Counted from the stretch's first letter, positions 23,496-36,547 are shown. The stretch is 64,000 bases of DNA from Pholis gunnellus (GCA_910591455.2 OU342821.1:21156854-21220853); one strand, 5' to 3'. Made by a program: numbers and translations. The notes: generated by a model not told the origin, from the letters alone.

Positions 23496-25375
23496 TTTGT
23501 TTTATTTTCATAATAAATGCTACGATAATATTTTTTTATAAAGAAACAAATATAAAAGACAAACAGACGGTTAGTGTTTGAAAAGTGTAAAAACTCGAAA
23601 GTAAAACAAACCGTAAAAACATTTGAACTTATTTACATGAACAGTAGGCGGAGCTCTGACATCACCAACACTTAAGCTCCGCCCTCACACAGTCCAGGAA
23701 GTGATTCTGACCAATCAGGACTCACGATTCATTTACACACAAATACTTGTCTTTTTATTTGTAGTTTATACATATTTATATTAAACTTTCTTTTTTTTAA
23801 ACATTTTAACATTATTTCAGTTTTCATGACAACCAGGAAAGTAAGTGCAGATGATTCTTTATCATTTTATATATATTTAGTTTTGGAGCTGCATTTCATC
23901 AGACAAATGGTTTGTACTTTGGTTTAGAAATAATAAAAACAATAATAGAACGTTTTTGTTTCCTTTACATTTTAGAGATTTTTTTTCCAGCCGTCAACAA
24001 AATACTTGAAATCACTGATTGGTCAAAAACATTTCCTATAAAAAAATAAATAAAAATTGGTCGGAGTGGGCGTGGTCTGCGTGATGATAGACAGCCGTTT
24101 CATTTTTCCAAAATAAAGTTCAGTTCTTCCTCAGATTCACTCAGTTCGTTATTTTAGTATTTTTGACAGTTGAGCCGTCAGAGAATCTGAGAAACGTTAA
24201 AATCATAAAACCATAATAAATAAGAACAGAAACTAACAGTAAAAACAAAACAAACTGTTTAGTGTTCACAGCTGATTGGTCCTCAGCAGTGGAAACGGTT
24301 TTAGTGTTCATGCTGTAGTGAAAGGGGGGGCGTGGCTTAAAGAATGACCGCCACCTGTTGACGCACTTGGATCGTTACTTGTTTTAGTGTATTTTGTAGA
24401 ACGTTTTCAAACTCACAGGAAACAAGTGGTTTTTCAAAATAAGAAACAAACAATTAATTGATGTGAGATTTATTCACACAAATAAAGACGGTTAATCTGG
24501 TTTCTATCAGACGAATGAAACACAACATCTAGTTTCATGAACAAACGTTTTTAGAGTTTCATTTAGTTTATAAGTTATTTTACTTCCTGTCTGATCTGTA
24601 TTGATTTATTATTTGTTTTATTGAAGCTGTTTGATTTGTTGTTGATTGTTGAGCTCAGGAAGACGAACGAGGAGACAAGACTTCTGGCAACACGATCACC
24701 TGAGGGTCATGTGACTGAGGGCGACAGCCTAGCTAGCATTACTGCTGTCGTGCTAACCAAATGTAGTTTATACATTTTTGTAAAGTAGCCAATGTTTTGT
24801 CTTACAATCGGATACTACAATGTTAATAACTGCGGATGGACGCAGAATAAAACGTAATCAGAACATGTTCTAACATGCTAACAACGTGCTAACATGCTAA
24901 CAACCATTGCTTACATGCTAAGCTGTTAGCTCCATTTCAACAGGCTTAACTTCTGCGTGTGACTTCCTGTTTGACCAACAGGTTTTTAAAAGTTTTCAGT
25001 CAACTGAGAATTTTTAATGCGTATACAGATGCTAACATAGCTAGCTACACCTATGCTAACGTCAGTAGTGTTTTCTCTGTAGTTTAATGAGTTCAAACAT
25101 CAGCAGCTAAATGTTTGTGTCGGGACTCAAACAGCTCAACCATTTCTGTTTTTACCAAAGACACGCCCACTTAATAGACACGCCCACTTAATGACCACGC
25201 CCATCTCCAAACAAAAAATAACTTTTCTTGGCTGACAACACTCTACTGTCTCTGATGTCATCACCTGTTCTCGATGGCGGCGAGGTCGTGTGATGATGTC
25301 ATCACTTCTTTATGGCATTGAGGTTATGTAATGATGTCATCACTACTTTATGGCATTGAGGTTGTGATGATGTCG
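23496..25375 (-). other. fer: Likely long 3' UTR of fer
   Basis: This lies between the fer stop and reverse-strand AATAAA signals near 23500. It is AT-rich and non-coding, with GCTAAC-rich text at 24840-25060. The length of the UTR is inferred. Confidence 0.4.
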
Positions 25376-28300
25376 TCACTTCTTCTTGATGGCGGCGAGG
25401 TCTTGCTGCAGATCAGAGAACTTGGGTCTCTCCTCAGGGTTGTACTGCCAGCAGCGCTGCATCACTTTGTACACGTCGTCAGGGCAACTCTGAGGACAGG
25501 ACATCCTGTAACCTAGCAACCGTGAGGAGAGAGACATGTGATGTCATTAGAAAAGAAGCGGACGTTCAGGGTTCTAAAGGAACCAGTTTCATTTCTTCAT
25601 TTTATAATCAATACTTGAAAACGAGTTCATCTCAAGTTGAGTTCGGCGTCGCCATCTTGGTTTTTTTCTCAGCCAGTGAACAGGAAGTGACCATATCTGG
25701 ACTGAGGAGGAGTGACGTAGAGACGCCGTATACGTCTCTGGTAGAGACCTGTCAATCACTGTGTAGCCCCGCCCCTAAAGCATCCCCTGCTTTATGGTCT
25801 GTGTGACTCTAAATGGACCATCATTTACTAAATGAACATCATGCTGTGTTGAAGAAGACTTGAAACTAGAGATTGAGACCATAAACTCATGTTTACAATG
25901 TTTACTGAGGTAATAAATCAAGAGAGAAGTAGAGTCATTTTCTCATAGACTTCTATACAACCAGAGGACTCGTTTACGGCTCTTCTTCTTCTTCTTCTTC
26001 ACTCTCTGTGTTTACCTTTCTCCACCTGCTCTCGGGCCTGCTGATTGGTCATCCCAGGATAAGGACACACCCCCAGACTGAAAGTCTCCCACAGCAGGAT
26101 CCCATAACTCCACACGTCACTGTCGGAGCTGTAACGACCTGCAACAGCCAATCAAAGAGCAGGACACATCAGCGACCAATCACAGAGCAGTTGTGTCGAA
26201 CAGGAATCATTTGTGCGCATAATTACACAGACAATTTAACCACAAGAAATCCCAAAACGTTTGGATTTCACCGTGTTTGTTTTCCGCAGCTGTTTGAATA
26301 CTTTGAATGTCAACATTATGTTATAGTCGGTTATAGGTGTGAGACGGGGGTTACCGTAGTTCAGGGCCTCTGGCGCCGTCCACTTGATGGGAATCTGTTT
26401 GAGTCCAGATGAAGAATAAATACCATCGTCCTCCTGACGACTCATCCCAAAGTCACTGATCTTCAACACACTGCCCTCTCCCACCAGACAGTTCCTCGCT
26501 GCCAGGTCCCTGACAGACAGACAGGTGGACAGACAGACAGGTTATAGTAGTGGTTTAAACCATGGATGTGTTCTAAGAACTAACAGAATCAGATTAGAGA
26601 CATTATTTTGAAACTTGTCATCATGTGTTACAGCTGATCTGAGAGCTGTTGTGTTCACTGTCTGTTTGTTACAGAGGAACAGGTGTTAAAGACGTACCTG
26701 TGGATACAGTTCTTACTCTCCAGGTACGCCATGCCGGCAGCGGCGTCGACAGAGAAGCGAACAAGCTGCTTCGTCTTTAACTCGTCCTTCTTCTTCTTCC
26801 TCAGAAAGGACAGGAAGTCTCCACCTGAGCGGAGGGTCAGCTGTTAGAAACTGACCAATAAAAAACAACAACAACAGAGGAAACAAAAACAGCAGTGAAT
26901 AAGCTCCACCCACCAGGAACCAGCTCCATGACGATGTAGATCGGCTGTCGCTGCGTACAAACACCAATCAGCTTCACGATGTTCGGGTGGTCGTACTGCT
27001 TCAGGATCCTGCAGCCAATCACACAGAGGCAGCGTTAGACACCGGCCAATCACACAGAGGCAGCGTTAGACACCGGCCAATCACACAGAGGCAGCGTTAG
27101 ACACCGGCCAATCACACAGAGGCAGTGTTAGACACCGGCCAATCACACAAGTTTAGATTTTCTTTCCCAATGTGCTTTAATGAGCTTTGATTGATTGCTG
27201 TATTAATAGATGTATTGGTATATATTGATGGATGCTGACCTGGCCTCAGACAGGAACCTGATCTTCAGCTCTGGAGGTAAATCTTCTTTACACGTTTTAA
27301 CAGCCACCGGTGTTTTGTCGCGCTGCAGCGTCCCGATGAACACCTCGCCGAAGTTACCCTGGCAACCAGCAGACCGCAAGGCATGATGGGACATGGAGAG
27401 AGAGAGACACACAGTGAGGGCAAAATGTTACAAACTGAAATAAAAGAAAAAACATTCCAGAACTGTAGTGAAGTGGTTTGATAACAGGAAACAGGAAGTG
27501 AGGTCACCTTTCCCAGCAGCTCCCCCAGCACCACGTCCTCGTGGTTCAGGATCCATTTCTTATCCTGCAGACAGAAGAACTAACTCATGAAACAGGAATG
27601 TTAGATAGTCATGTGTGTATTTAGTATGTTTAGATGATCAGTTCTTACTTTATATAATTAGATGTTTTGTCAAGAAACCTAAAAATAATGGAAATAATTA
27701 CATTTCCCTTCCACAGCTGACATAGTTAATCATACAACAGTTTCTAGTGTTAAAACCGAAGAATGTGGTACGGCGTCAGCTTTAATACTGCAGAGTCGTC
27801 AGCTTTAATACTGCAGAGTCGTCAGCTTTAATACTACAGAGTCGTCAGTATTAATACTACAGAGTCATCAGCTTTAATACTGCAGAGTCGTCAGCATTAA
27901 TACTACAGAGTCATCAGCTTTAATACTGCACCATCTTTAGTATTAGACTATATGTCTTTGCTCAGAGAGTAGCTATGTGTGTAAATATGTATAAAGAAGC
28001 GGTTGCCTTGATGACGGGGTTGAGCAGCACGACTGCAGACTTCTTGGTTATGACCTGTTTGGTGGAGAAATGATGCTCGATGAGCTGAGGAATGGTGGAG
28101 AAACCCGTCCCCTCGAAACGGTACTGACTCTACCAGAGAGAGAGAGAGACGTTTAATGTGTCATCTTTTACAGTGTATTCTTTCATTGTATTCATATACA
28201 GTCTCATATTTATGTAGTAATGTGTGTGTACATACGTCGGCGTACTGGATGATGAAGTGTCTCCGCTGCTCGTCAGAAAACACCGACAGGACGTACTCGC

Positions 28301-31300
28301 CCGGTTTACCGTGACTCTCCCTCACCAGGAAGTCTCCCTGTTGCCGTAGTAACTCCTGAGCCTCGGTACGGGGGATGGCGCCGTGATACCACTCCTGCTC
28401 CGCCAGGGGGCGCTCCGACGTCGGGATCACGTCGAAGAACTGCTGCAGGGAGGAACAAAGTGTGTCAGTTTAAATTCAAACGATCTTTATTGACAAAAAC
28501 ATGCGACAGCTTCGGATGAATGATCGTCGATGTGGGTCACGTCTTTCTTTGACCTCGTGATGTTTTCCATCGAGGTCAAGTGTTCAACAGTTTTCGTGTG
28601 GCCCAGATCCCTTTGATATCTCCTATTAGTACATATAAACTATTTATATATGCATGTGTATAAACCATATGGTACAAACAATAACAACGCTGCCGTATTT
28701 ACGCCTATATGACGTTGTGTTGAGTGTTGATGGAGCTGCTACAATGTTAGCATAGCCTAGCACTGATAGGTCCAAACTCCATTCAGAAAATATGCATTTT
28801 AAAAGTTGTTTATTTTGGGTTCATACAGCTGTAGTAAGCCAGCCGACGTGTGTCTTTACAGGTGATGAGTCTCACCGAGGTGGAGGAGCCCAGCATGGCT
28901 TTAGGAGACCGGATCATCCCGGCCAGAGAGTGACGCAGAGTGTCGAACCGAGAACTCCTCTCCTTTGTTTTGTCCTGAAAACACACAAACGACGTCTCTC
29001 AGAGAAAATAAATGTTTTCAGTTTTAATGTTAGTGGAGCAACGGAAACAAAATAAAAAAGGGCGCAAATCTAACTTTTAGATCCACGATCACGTTCTATT
29101 GCTGCTGATACTAATTATTGATGATCCATATTAACAGATACAGATCCATTCGTTTGATTACATAATTCATCTCTAATATCTATTTATATTCATGTGTAAA
29201 CATCTCCTTCAAACTACTGGATTTATTCAAGTTCATCACCAAATCTACATTTTACAGATTACATGTGAACACATCATGATAACGTTATAATGTACCTTCA
29301 ACCAGTACTCATGTTCACTGAGCAGAGCCTTAAGGCATCATGATGTCACTGAAGTGAACCTCGTTGGTTAGCGGTGCTGCTAACGTTACTAGCTCTGGTG
29401 TGCAGATCAGACATAATCAACAATCAATAACTTAAATATTTACAGTGGATCCGACGGAGCGGGCGTCGTCCTCGTACGGCAGCGCGGGGGGAGGCGGCGG
29501 CGGGGGCGGGGAGGCGGCGGCGGCCATCTTGTCATCCAGCAAGGCCTTCTGGGAGGCGAGGCGCGCCTCGGAGCCGCGCAGCGATTGGACGGCGTGATGA
29601 AGCTCAAGGACAGAGAGTTTCTGACTGAGCAGCAGGACACAGCTGAGGACGAGAGACACAGACCGTCAGAGAGAGAGAGAGAGAGATTATTCTCATCAAT
29701 TCATCTGATTCTTCATCTTCTGACTCACTCGCTCTTCCTCTCTGTGTTCTGCTGACTCGTCTGTATTTTCGTATCCAGATCGTCGGCCATCGCCTCCTTC
29801 GTCCTAAGATTCTGTTGAGTCAACGATAACTCCTCCGACGCCGACGACAACCTGGAGAGAAACACAAAAGATTATGAACAGTTACGACAAAATAACATAG
29901 AAAGTGACACTACGACGTACAAGAGTCTTTTATTTTGAAGGAGCTCACATGGCTTGCAGGTTGTCGGCTGTCAGCGTGTTCCAGAGGATCTCATTGGCCG
30001 GCAAGTTGTCCGTCTCGTCCAACAGAGACGCATCGAACTCCACGCTCGCCTCCTGAGTCTCCGGAGACCTGAGGGCGGGGGGGGCAGACACTGTTACCAC
30101 GGCAACCCACGCTGTTACCAAGGTAACCACTGATGTTTATCATGGTCTGACCGGTAGGCGTCGATGAAGTGTTGGTACTCGGCCAGCGGGTCGATCTGCT
30201 CGACGGCCGCCGAGATCTCCTGATGAACTTTGACGATGTCCTCCGTCAGCAGGCTGCTGATCTCACAGTACTCCTCCAGGATGCTCTTACTGCAGTAAAC
30301 ACAGAATCACATCACTCGTCTCTTTTAAATCACTTCTTTATAGACTGGTTTTTATGTGACGTCGTCGCTTTTCAGTATTATTTTATTAAAAATATTAGTT
30401 TTTTGTTGATTTTACTGACTTGTAAACTGTGTTTTTAAAGCTGCTATATAAATAAAGTTATTATTATTATTATGATGGGCTGCTTGTTTCCTGCGTCAGC
30501 GTCATCAGGAGGTCATGTGACTCACAGAGCGAGCGTCATGTCCTCCTGCATCCTCTGCAGAGCGTCCAGCAGAGCCGGAGCGGCGTGTCGTCGGTGTTCG
30601 TCCTGCTGCGTTCGAGCGCCGCAGACCGCCAACACGTACTGGTTGTGGAGATTGTGGAGCTTCATCGTCGCTTTGTCGTAGCGCTCCCGAGCTCGCTCCG
30701 CTTCCCGGCCTGTGATTGGACGAGAACACCAAAGCAGTTTTGGGGCGTGTTTTTGTCTCCTGTCACATGTTTCTCTCTGTGGTCTTGATTTTCACTTCAA
30801 AATAAAAGGTCCTGCTCCACATCAATCATTAAAAAGGAAACAAGTTAAACAAGCTTTTAAAAAGACATTTTTAGTGTATTTAAGTATTTTCCAGCACTCG
30901 TAAGAAACAAATCACAAATATTTTAAAAGTCCCGAGAAAATTCCAGCAAACTTCCACTTTGATAAACTTGATTTACTGAAAGCGAAAAGAGGAGGAACCT
31001 TTCATCAGCGCCTCTCTGTATTTATCTTTAGCGTTGTTAGCGTCGCGGCTCAGCTGACGATACGTCGCCTTCAGCTTGTCCAGGTCAGTCCTGGTTACCT
31101 AGCAACAACAAAACATCATCAACGACGGGGTCACCACCATCAGTTCTTTAACACTTCAACTTTATTCACCATCAACACCCACACTTCAACTTTATTCACC
31201 ATCAACACCCACACTTCAACTACATTCACCATCAACACTCACACTTCAACTTCATTCAACATCAACATTCACACTTCAACTACATTCAACATCAACACCC

Positions 31301-33413
31301 ACACTTCAACTTCATTCAACACCCACACTTCAACTACATTCACCATCAACACTCACACTTCAACTTTATTCACCATCAACACTCACACTTCAACTTTATT
31401 CACCATCAACACTCACACTTCAACTACATTCACCATCAACACTCACACTTCAACTTCATTCAACATCAACATTCACACTTCAACTACATTCACCATCAAC
31501 ACTCACACTTCAACTACATTCACCATCAACACTCACACTTCAACTTTATTCACCATCAACACTCACACTTCAACTTCATTCAACATCAACACTCACACTT
31601 CAACTTCATTCAACATCAACACTCACACTTCAACTACATTCAGCATCAACACTCACACTTCAACTACATTTCCCATCAATACTCACACTTCAACTTTATT
31701 CACCATCAACACTCACACTTCAACTTCATTCAACATCAACATTCACACTTCAACTACATTCATCATCAACACTCACACTTCAACTACATTCACCATCAAC
31801 ACTCACACTTCAACTTTATTCACCACACGCACTCACAACACCCACACTGTATTTCCCAGCATACCTTGTGGTTGTGGCTCTCCAGCTGCTGATGAAGACT
31901 CTGGTAGCTCTTCTTCACCTGCTGCTTGTCTCGGATCAAAGTGGCCAAACGGTGCAGAGGACCAGAGTTCAGGTCATCAGCGTGACCCCTCATGACCCGA
32001 CCCAAGGCCTCCGTCTGACGGATCACCTGAGACCAGGACTGAGAGAGAGACAGAGAGACTGAGACCAGGACTGAGAGAGAGAGACAGAGACAGAGACCAG
32101 GACTGAGAGAGAGACAGAGAGACTGAGACCAGGACTGAGAGAGAGAGAGAGTGTGGGACCAGGACTGAGAGAGAGACAGAGAGACTGAGACCAGGACTGA
32201 GAGAGAGAGAGAGTCTGAGACCAGGACTGAGAGAGAGAGACAGAGACAGAGACCAGGACTGAGAGAGAGACAGAGAGACTGAGACCAGGACTGAGAGAGA
32301 GAGAGAGTCTGGGACCAGGACTGAGAGAGAGACAGAGACAGAGACCAGGACTAAGAGAGAGAGAGAGAGAGAGAGACTGAGACCAGGACTGACGGAGAGA
32401 CTTGTGGACAGGTGAGTCCTCTCACCTTGCTCACAGTGCTGACGTAATCAGCAGCTTCCGGTTTCTCTGTTTGCTGAGTCATGCTGAGCAGCAGAGCGGC
32501 GTATTCTTTATCGCTCTTCACTCGTAGAGTCATGAACCGCTTCACTGTCTCCAGCAGCTAGAGGGTGACATACAAGTACACGTTTAAATACTTTGTCCTC
32601 GTACTTTAGTATATACTGCAGCCACCCTTAAAGAGTACGTACTGGTACATGTAACTAGGGTCATTGTCATCACAGAGTACCTGAACAGGTACTCTGTTCC
32701 TGAACAGGTAGAGAACAGAGTACCTGAACAGGTAGTGAACAGAGTACCTGAACAGGTAGAGAACAGAGTACCTGAACAGGTAGTGAACAGAGTACCTGAG
32801 CAGGTAGTGAACAGAGTACCTGAACAGGTAGTGAACAGAGTACCTGAGCAGGTAGTGAACAGAGTACCTGAACAGGTAGAGAACAGAGTACCTGAACAGG
32901 TAGAGAACAGAGTACCTGAACAGGTAGAGAACAGAGTACCTGAACAGGTAGAGAACAGAGTACCTGAGCAGGTAGAGAACAGAGTACCTGAACAGGTAGT
33001 GAACAGAGTACCTGAACAGGTAGAGAACAGAGTACCTGAACAGGTAGTGAACAGAGTACCTGAACAGGTAGAGAACAGAGTAACTGAACAGGTAGTGAAC
33101 AGAGTACCTGAAGAGGTAGAGAACAGAGTACCTGAACAGGTAGAGAACAGAGTACCTGAACAGGTAGTGAACAGAGTACCTGAACAGGTAGAGAACAGAG
33201 TACCTGAACAGGTAGTGAACAGAGTACCTGAGCAGGTAGAGAACAGAGTAACTGAACAGATAGAGAACAGAGTAACTGAACAGGTGGTCTACTTCTCTCC
33301 TCTTCACAGCCAATAAAAACCAGACAATGTTTAGAGACGTGTACCTTTAACTCCCAGTCCTGCAGCTTCAATAATCCCTCGTGGGAATTCCTCAGATCCC
33401 GACCGAACCCCAT
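25376..33413 (-). CDS. fer: Non-receptor tyrosine kinase FER (19 coding exons)
   Basis: Exons: 33345-33413, 32426-32557, 31865-32038, 30999-31098, 30526-30709, 30152-30289, 29949-30068, 29729-29851, 29444-29642, 28876-28974, 28236-28442, 28007-28129, 27508-27564, 27240-27358, 26914-27008, 26698-26824, 26355-26509, 26016-26138, 25376-25512. They total 2481 nt, 826 aa (822 in human FER). The F-BAR domain begins MGFGRDLRNSHEGLLKLQDW and includes HADDLNSGPLHRL. Coiled coils follow, then a poly-Pro insert, the SH2 domain (WYHGAIPR, GDFLVRESHGKPGEY) and the kinase domain: GNFGEV loop, VAVKTCK lysine, HRDLAARN catalytic loop, DFGMSR and the activation-loop tyrosine in GIYSSSG. FER acts at cell junctions and on cortactin and STAT3. 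FER rather than FES is chosen from MGFG-DL-NSHE, NPVIKDKKW and KTCKEDLP. Confidence 0.95.
25637..25973 (+). repeat. Dispersed repeat family A, copy 1 (truncated)
   Basis: This matches 55676-56140 (same strand) and 35345-35770 (inverted). Shared marks are AGGAAGTGACCATATCTGG, GCCCCGCCCCTAAAGCATC and CATAGACTTCTATACAACC. The copy stops at a (CTT)n tract in a fer intron. Confidence 0.8.
27005..27152. repeat. 31-bp tandem repeat, about 4.5 copies, at a fer acceptor
   Basis: CCAATCACACAGAGGCAGCG plus TTAGACACCGG repeats. The first copy contains the sequence immediately upstream of the acceptor of the fer exon 26914-27008. Confidence 0.85.
27765..27935. repeat. 26-bp tandem repeat, about 6 copies
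   Basis: Units contain CAGCTTTAATACTGCAGAG followed by TCGT or TCAT, in a fer intron. Confidence 0.85.
29185..29400 (-). repeat. Dispersed repeat family B, copy 2 (inverted)
   Basis: Reverse complement of the family seen at 5435-5665, with the same ends (TAACGTTAGCAGC and ATATTCATG side). Lies in a fer intron. Confidence 0.7.
31150..31830. repeat. 30-bp minisatellite in a fer intron, about 22 copies
   Basis: CACTTCAACTACATTCACC plus ATCAACACTCA, with variants TTTATT/TTCATT/TACATT and ACC/AAC. The array ends about 35 bp before the fer exon at 31865. Confidence 0.9.
32039..32395. repeat. fer: Tandem array that duplicates a fer 3' splice site
   Basis: About nine units contain GAGACCAGGACTGAGAGAG with (GA)n and GACA variants. 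In fer orientation each unit reads pyrimidine tract, CTCTCAG and then TCCTGGTCTCAG, the same as the true acceptor and first 12 nt of the exon that ends at 32038. Confidence 0.85.
32672..33290 (+). repeat. 24-bp minisatellite, array 1 (fer intron)
   Basis: About 25 units. Each has the inverted-repeat core TACCTGAACAGGTA followed by GWGAACAGAG, where W is A or T. Because 24 is divisible by 3, long open frames arise on both strands; they are not genes. The same unit makes up 45783-47646. Confidence 0.95.
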
Positions 33414-33488
33414 CCTGGATCTCTCTCTCACACACACTCACACTCACACACACACACACACACACACACTGTATCTCTCTCACTCACT

Positions 33489-33521
33489 CTAACGGCGAGG
33501 GCGAGCGGGGAATGATTGCAT
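33489..33521 (-). promoter_or_regulatory. fer: Upstream ORF in the fer 5' UTR
   Basis: In the same exon as the fer start (33345-33527, acceptor CTCCACAG) an ATG at 33521 opens a 10-codon frame closed by TAG, 76 nt before the main ATG. It could damp translation of fer. That role is inference. Confidence 0.5.
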
Positions 33522-33899
33522 GGTCGTCTGTGGAGAGAAGTAATAGTAAAGATTATTAGAGTAAAAGACGAGTAAATATGATTTATATATCTGTAGATGT
33601 AGCTGATAATACTTTAGACTTTCATTAAAGAAACATTATGCATTTTATTTACTTGTAATACAGGTTCATATTCAGTGTACTTTTACCACAGTAAAGGCTC
33701 AGAATACTTGAACATCCTCTTTAAAACATCTGCACATTTCACAAATCTTTCTCCCCAAAAAACTTTTAAATTGATTTCTTAAACCCTTTATTCCTGTGTC
33801 CAAAATAAAATAATGAAGTATAAAAATAAACATTCTTACACAAAATCACTTCTTAGATTATTTGAAACCTTCAAATATCTGTTTGTTTTTTAACATTAA

Positions 33900-34740
33900 A
33901 AGGAGAAAGTCTGTCACCATGAAAGTCTCTAAACTCCTGTCACTATCAAAACAACCTTCATCTTTAATCCAGAAACACTTTATAAACTTATCTAAACTTC
34001 TCAAACCTCCTCCCTGACTGCTCTCAAGTCTTCTTTAACCCGAAATTACATCAAAAGCTTTAAAATCGTTCTTTTCAAACGGGTTTAAATCCCGTCAACG
34101 TCTCCAAATCTATACAAATTCCATCAGCTCTGGTGTACAAGTGAAGCTAGGCTAACACTAGCCGCTATCTCCTCATTGAAACGAATGGGAAATGAAGCTA
34201 GCATGCTAACAAGGATCGGCGGCAGCTCTGAAGTTTCCATCGGAACTGTGAGGAACACTGAAGCTACAACAGACTAACGGCTGTTTAACTGTTATTGAAA
34301 ACAAGTAAACAAACGGATAACAAACAAGTAAACAAACGGACAAACTTCTGTCCGTGTTTGTGAGCTCCTTCCTCCGGTAAATAAAGAGAAAGACGGAGGA
34401 GGAGCGGTGGGAAGAGTCGGGAAGGAGCTTCGGTGTTTTTCTTCTCCTTCTGCTTCTCCTCCTTCTTCTTCTTCTTCTTCTTCTTCTTCTTCTTCTTCTT
34501 CTTCTTCTTCTTCTTCTACGCTTTCAGCCGCAGTAAACTCCCCGTGAGGCGGACTCTCCGGGTCACCGCGGTCCTCGTCCGTCCTCCTCCGGGCTCATTC
34601 CCTCCTCTTCTTCGTGTTTTTCTCCGCTGTTTTCCCCGGTTATTCCTCCCGGTCGTCCCGGTTATACAGCTAACAGCTAAAGGTGGCTAACAGGGAGGGG
34701 CTTCCGGCGGAAACGGAAACGGAAAATAGGAAAAAGAGGG
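33900..34740 (-). promoter_or_regulatory. fer: Promoter and first exon area of fer, with (CTT)n at 34446-34516
   Basis: GC-rich sequence with CCGGTT, CCTCCGGTAAAT and CCCGG words lies upstream of fer and contains about 20 CTT triplets. The non-coding first exon should be here, but I cannot fix its donor. Positions 33540-33900 are AT-rich intron. Confidence 0.4.
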
Positions 34741-34789
34741 AGGAGGCAGGAATTTATTTTATTAAACAAATTTGCCATTCAATATTAAA

Positions 34790-35040
34790 AGACTTGTCTT
34801 GTGCACTACTGTTTAGTTTATTTTTTCCTACTTAGTTAATGTAATACCTTTCTATTTAGTGTATATATTGTGCATTTGTATTACTTTATTTTCTTAAATG
34901 TAATAGGTACTGCTCTGTTATTTTATTGTATTTTATTATATTGTATATATTGTGCATTTTCCATACTTAATATTTGTATTTTATTGTGTAACTTCGTTTG
35001 CTGCTGCCACAGAAAAATGTCCCCTTGGGGATGAATAAAG

Positions 35041-35093
<53 letters not shown>

Positions 35094-35095
35094 CA
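34790..35095 (+). mobile_element. LINE-like 3' end with (TCTA)n tail
   Basis: Text with TGTAACTTCGTTTGCTGCTG and CCTTGGGGATGAATAAAGTA then 13 TCTA repeats (35042-35093) is the usual end of a teleost non-LTR element. There is no coding part. Confidence 0.55.
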
Positions 35096-35344
35096 TCTAG
35101 TTGTGTTTTACTATCAAAATGATAAGAAAGGGAGAACTGGGGGGGGGCTCTTATTCTATTTTATTTTATTAAACAACAACATATTTAACATTTAACATTT
35201 AGAGACCATTAAAGAATATTAAAGGGTAAGTCCATTATTTATTTATTTAGTTTTCTTTATATCATTCTGTAGCTTCCCATTAGGGTTTATGTCTTTTTTG
35301 TCGAAGTAGTTGTGTTTTAGCATCAAAATGATAATTTCCCCTCG

Positions 35345-35770
35345 TGCTCTGACGTAGGTTTCTACCTCTGGTTCTCGTGAAGTCAAAGCGTCACGTGTTA
35401 AAGCTGCATTCTCTCTAGTGTCCACCAGGGGGCGACTCCTCTGGTTGTATAGAAGTCTATGAGAAAATGACTCTACTTCTCTCTTGATTTATTACCTCAG
35501 TAAACATTGTGAACATGAGTTTATGGTCTCAATCTCTAGTTTCAAGTCTTCTTCAATACAGCATGATGTTCATTTAGTAAATGATGGTCCATTTAGAGTC
35601 AAACAGACCATAAAGCAGGGGATGCTTTAGGGGCGGGGCTACACAGTGATTGACAGGTCTCTACCAGAGACTATACGGCGTCTCTAACAAAATGCTGATC
35701 TTGAGGCTTCAAATCATCAACAAACCAATGAGTGACGTCACGACGACTACGTCCACTTCTTATAGACACT
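35345..35770 (-). repeat. Dispersed repeat family A, copy 3 (inverted, near full length)
   Basis: Reverse complement of 55676-56140, including ACTACGTCCACTTCTTATA at one end and CCTCTGGTTCTCGTGAAG at the other. Its protein-coding content is nil. Confidence 0.8.
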
Positions 35771-36449
35771 CTCTGGCTAACATTAGATATTTATCATTAT
35801 GTAGGTAATGAAGTAGGTAGCTCGGGCGTTCGCCAATGTCAAAATATTCAGAAGACATTTACGTTGGTGACTAAGGAGCTAAAGAATCTGTCTTCATGTT
35901 CACTTCACCCATTGGAGTCAATAGACTCTCCTAAAGGGGGCGGGGCATGTGGAGAAGCACCACGTGACACAGAAACAGGAAAGCTGACCCTCAGTGGGCG
36001 TGTCCTTTTCTGAACTGTCTCTGACTCAGCATACGTCTCAGCCTACGTCATCGATGCTACAATAGCATCAGTTCTCTCAGACACTGAAGGCTTTTCTAGA
36101 CTGAAAAGATTATTTCTCTCTTCTCATCACGGGCTTCATTTAGAGTTTGATTGACAAATGGTTCATCCAATCGCCTGCCAAAAAATGTTGACAGCTTCTA
36201 TCCAGCCAATCGGAGCAGAGAGTGGGCGGGGCTTGGTGCCAGAAGAATGGATCCAGAGTTTCTGTCTAACAGGTTCATGACACACTTCTCACCAAACTCT
36301 TCAAACACAACAGCTCCTGAGAGAGACAATAAAATAATACAAATATAACAAACTGAAATAAAGTCACAGAAAAAGATGTTTAGATCAAAATAATAACAAA
36401 GTTACACAATACAAAGAGAGAGAAGTGGAGCTCCATAGAGAATAACAGA

Positions 36450-36491
<42 letters not shown>

Positions 36492-36507
36492 GAGAGAGAG
36501 AGAGAGA

Positions 36508-36547
<40 letters not shown>

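Noticed and set aside
25376..33413. Calling the kinase FES instead of FER
   Set aside because: MGFGRDLRNSHE, HADDLNSGPLHRL, KTCKEDLPPELK and NPVIKDKKW follow FER, not FES.
32606..33437. Frames of 193-255 codons over the fer array
   Set aside because: Same 24-bp repeat; only the last residues at 33345-33413 are true fer coding sequence.
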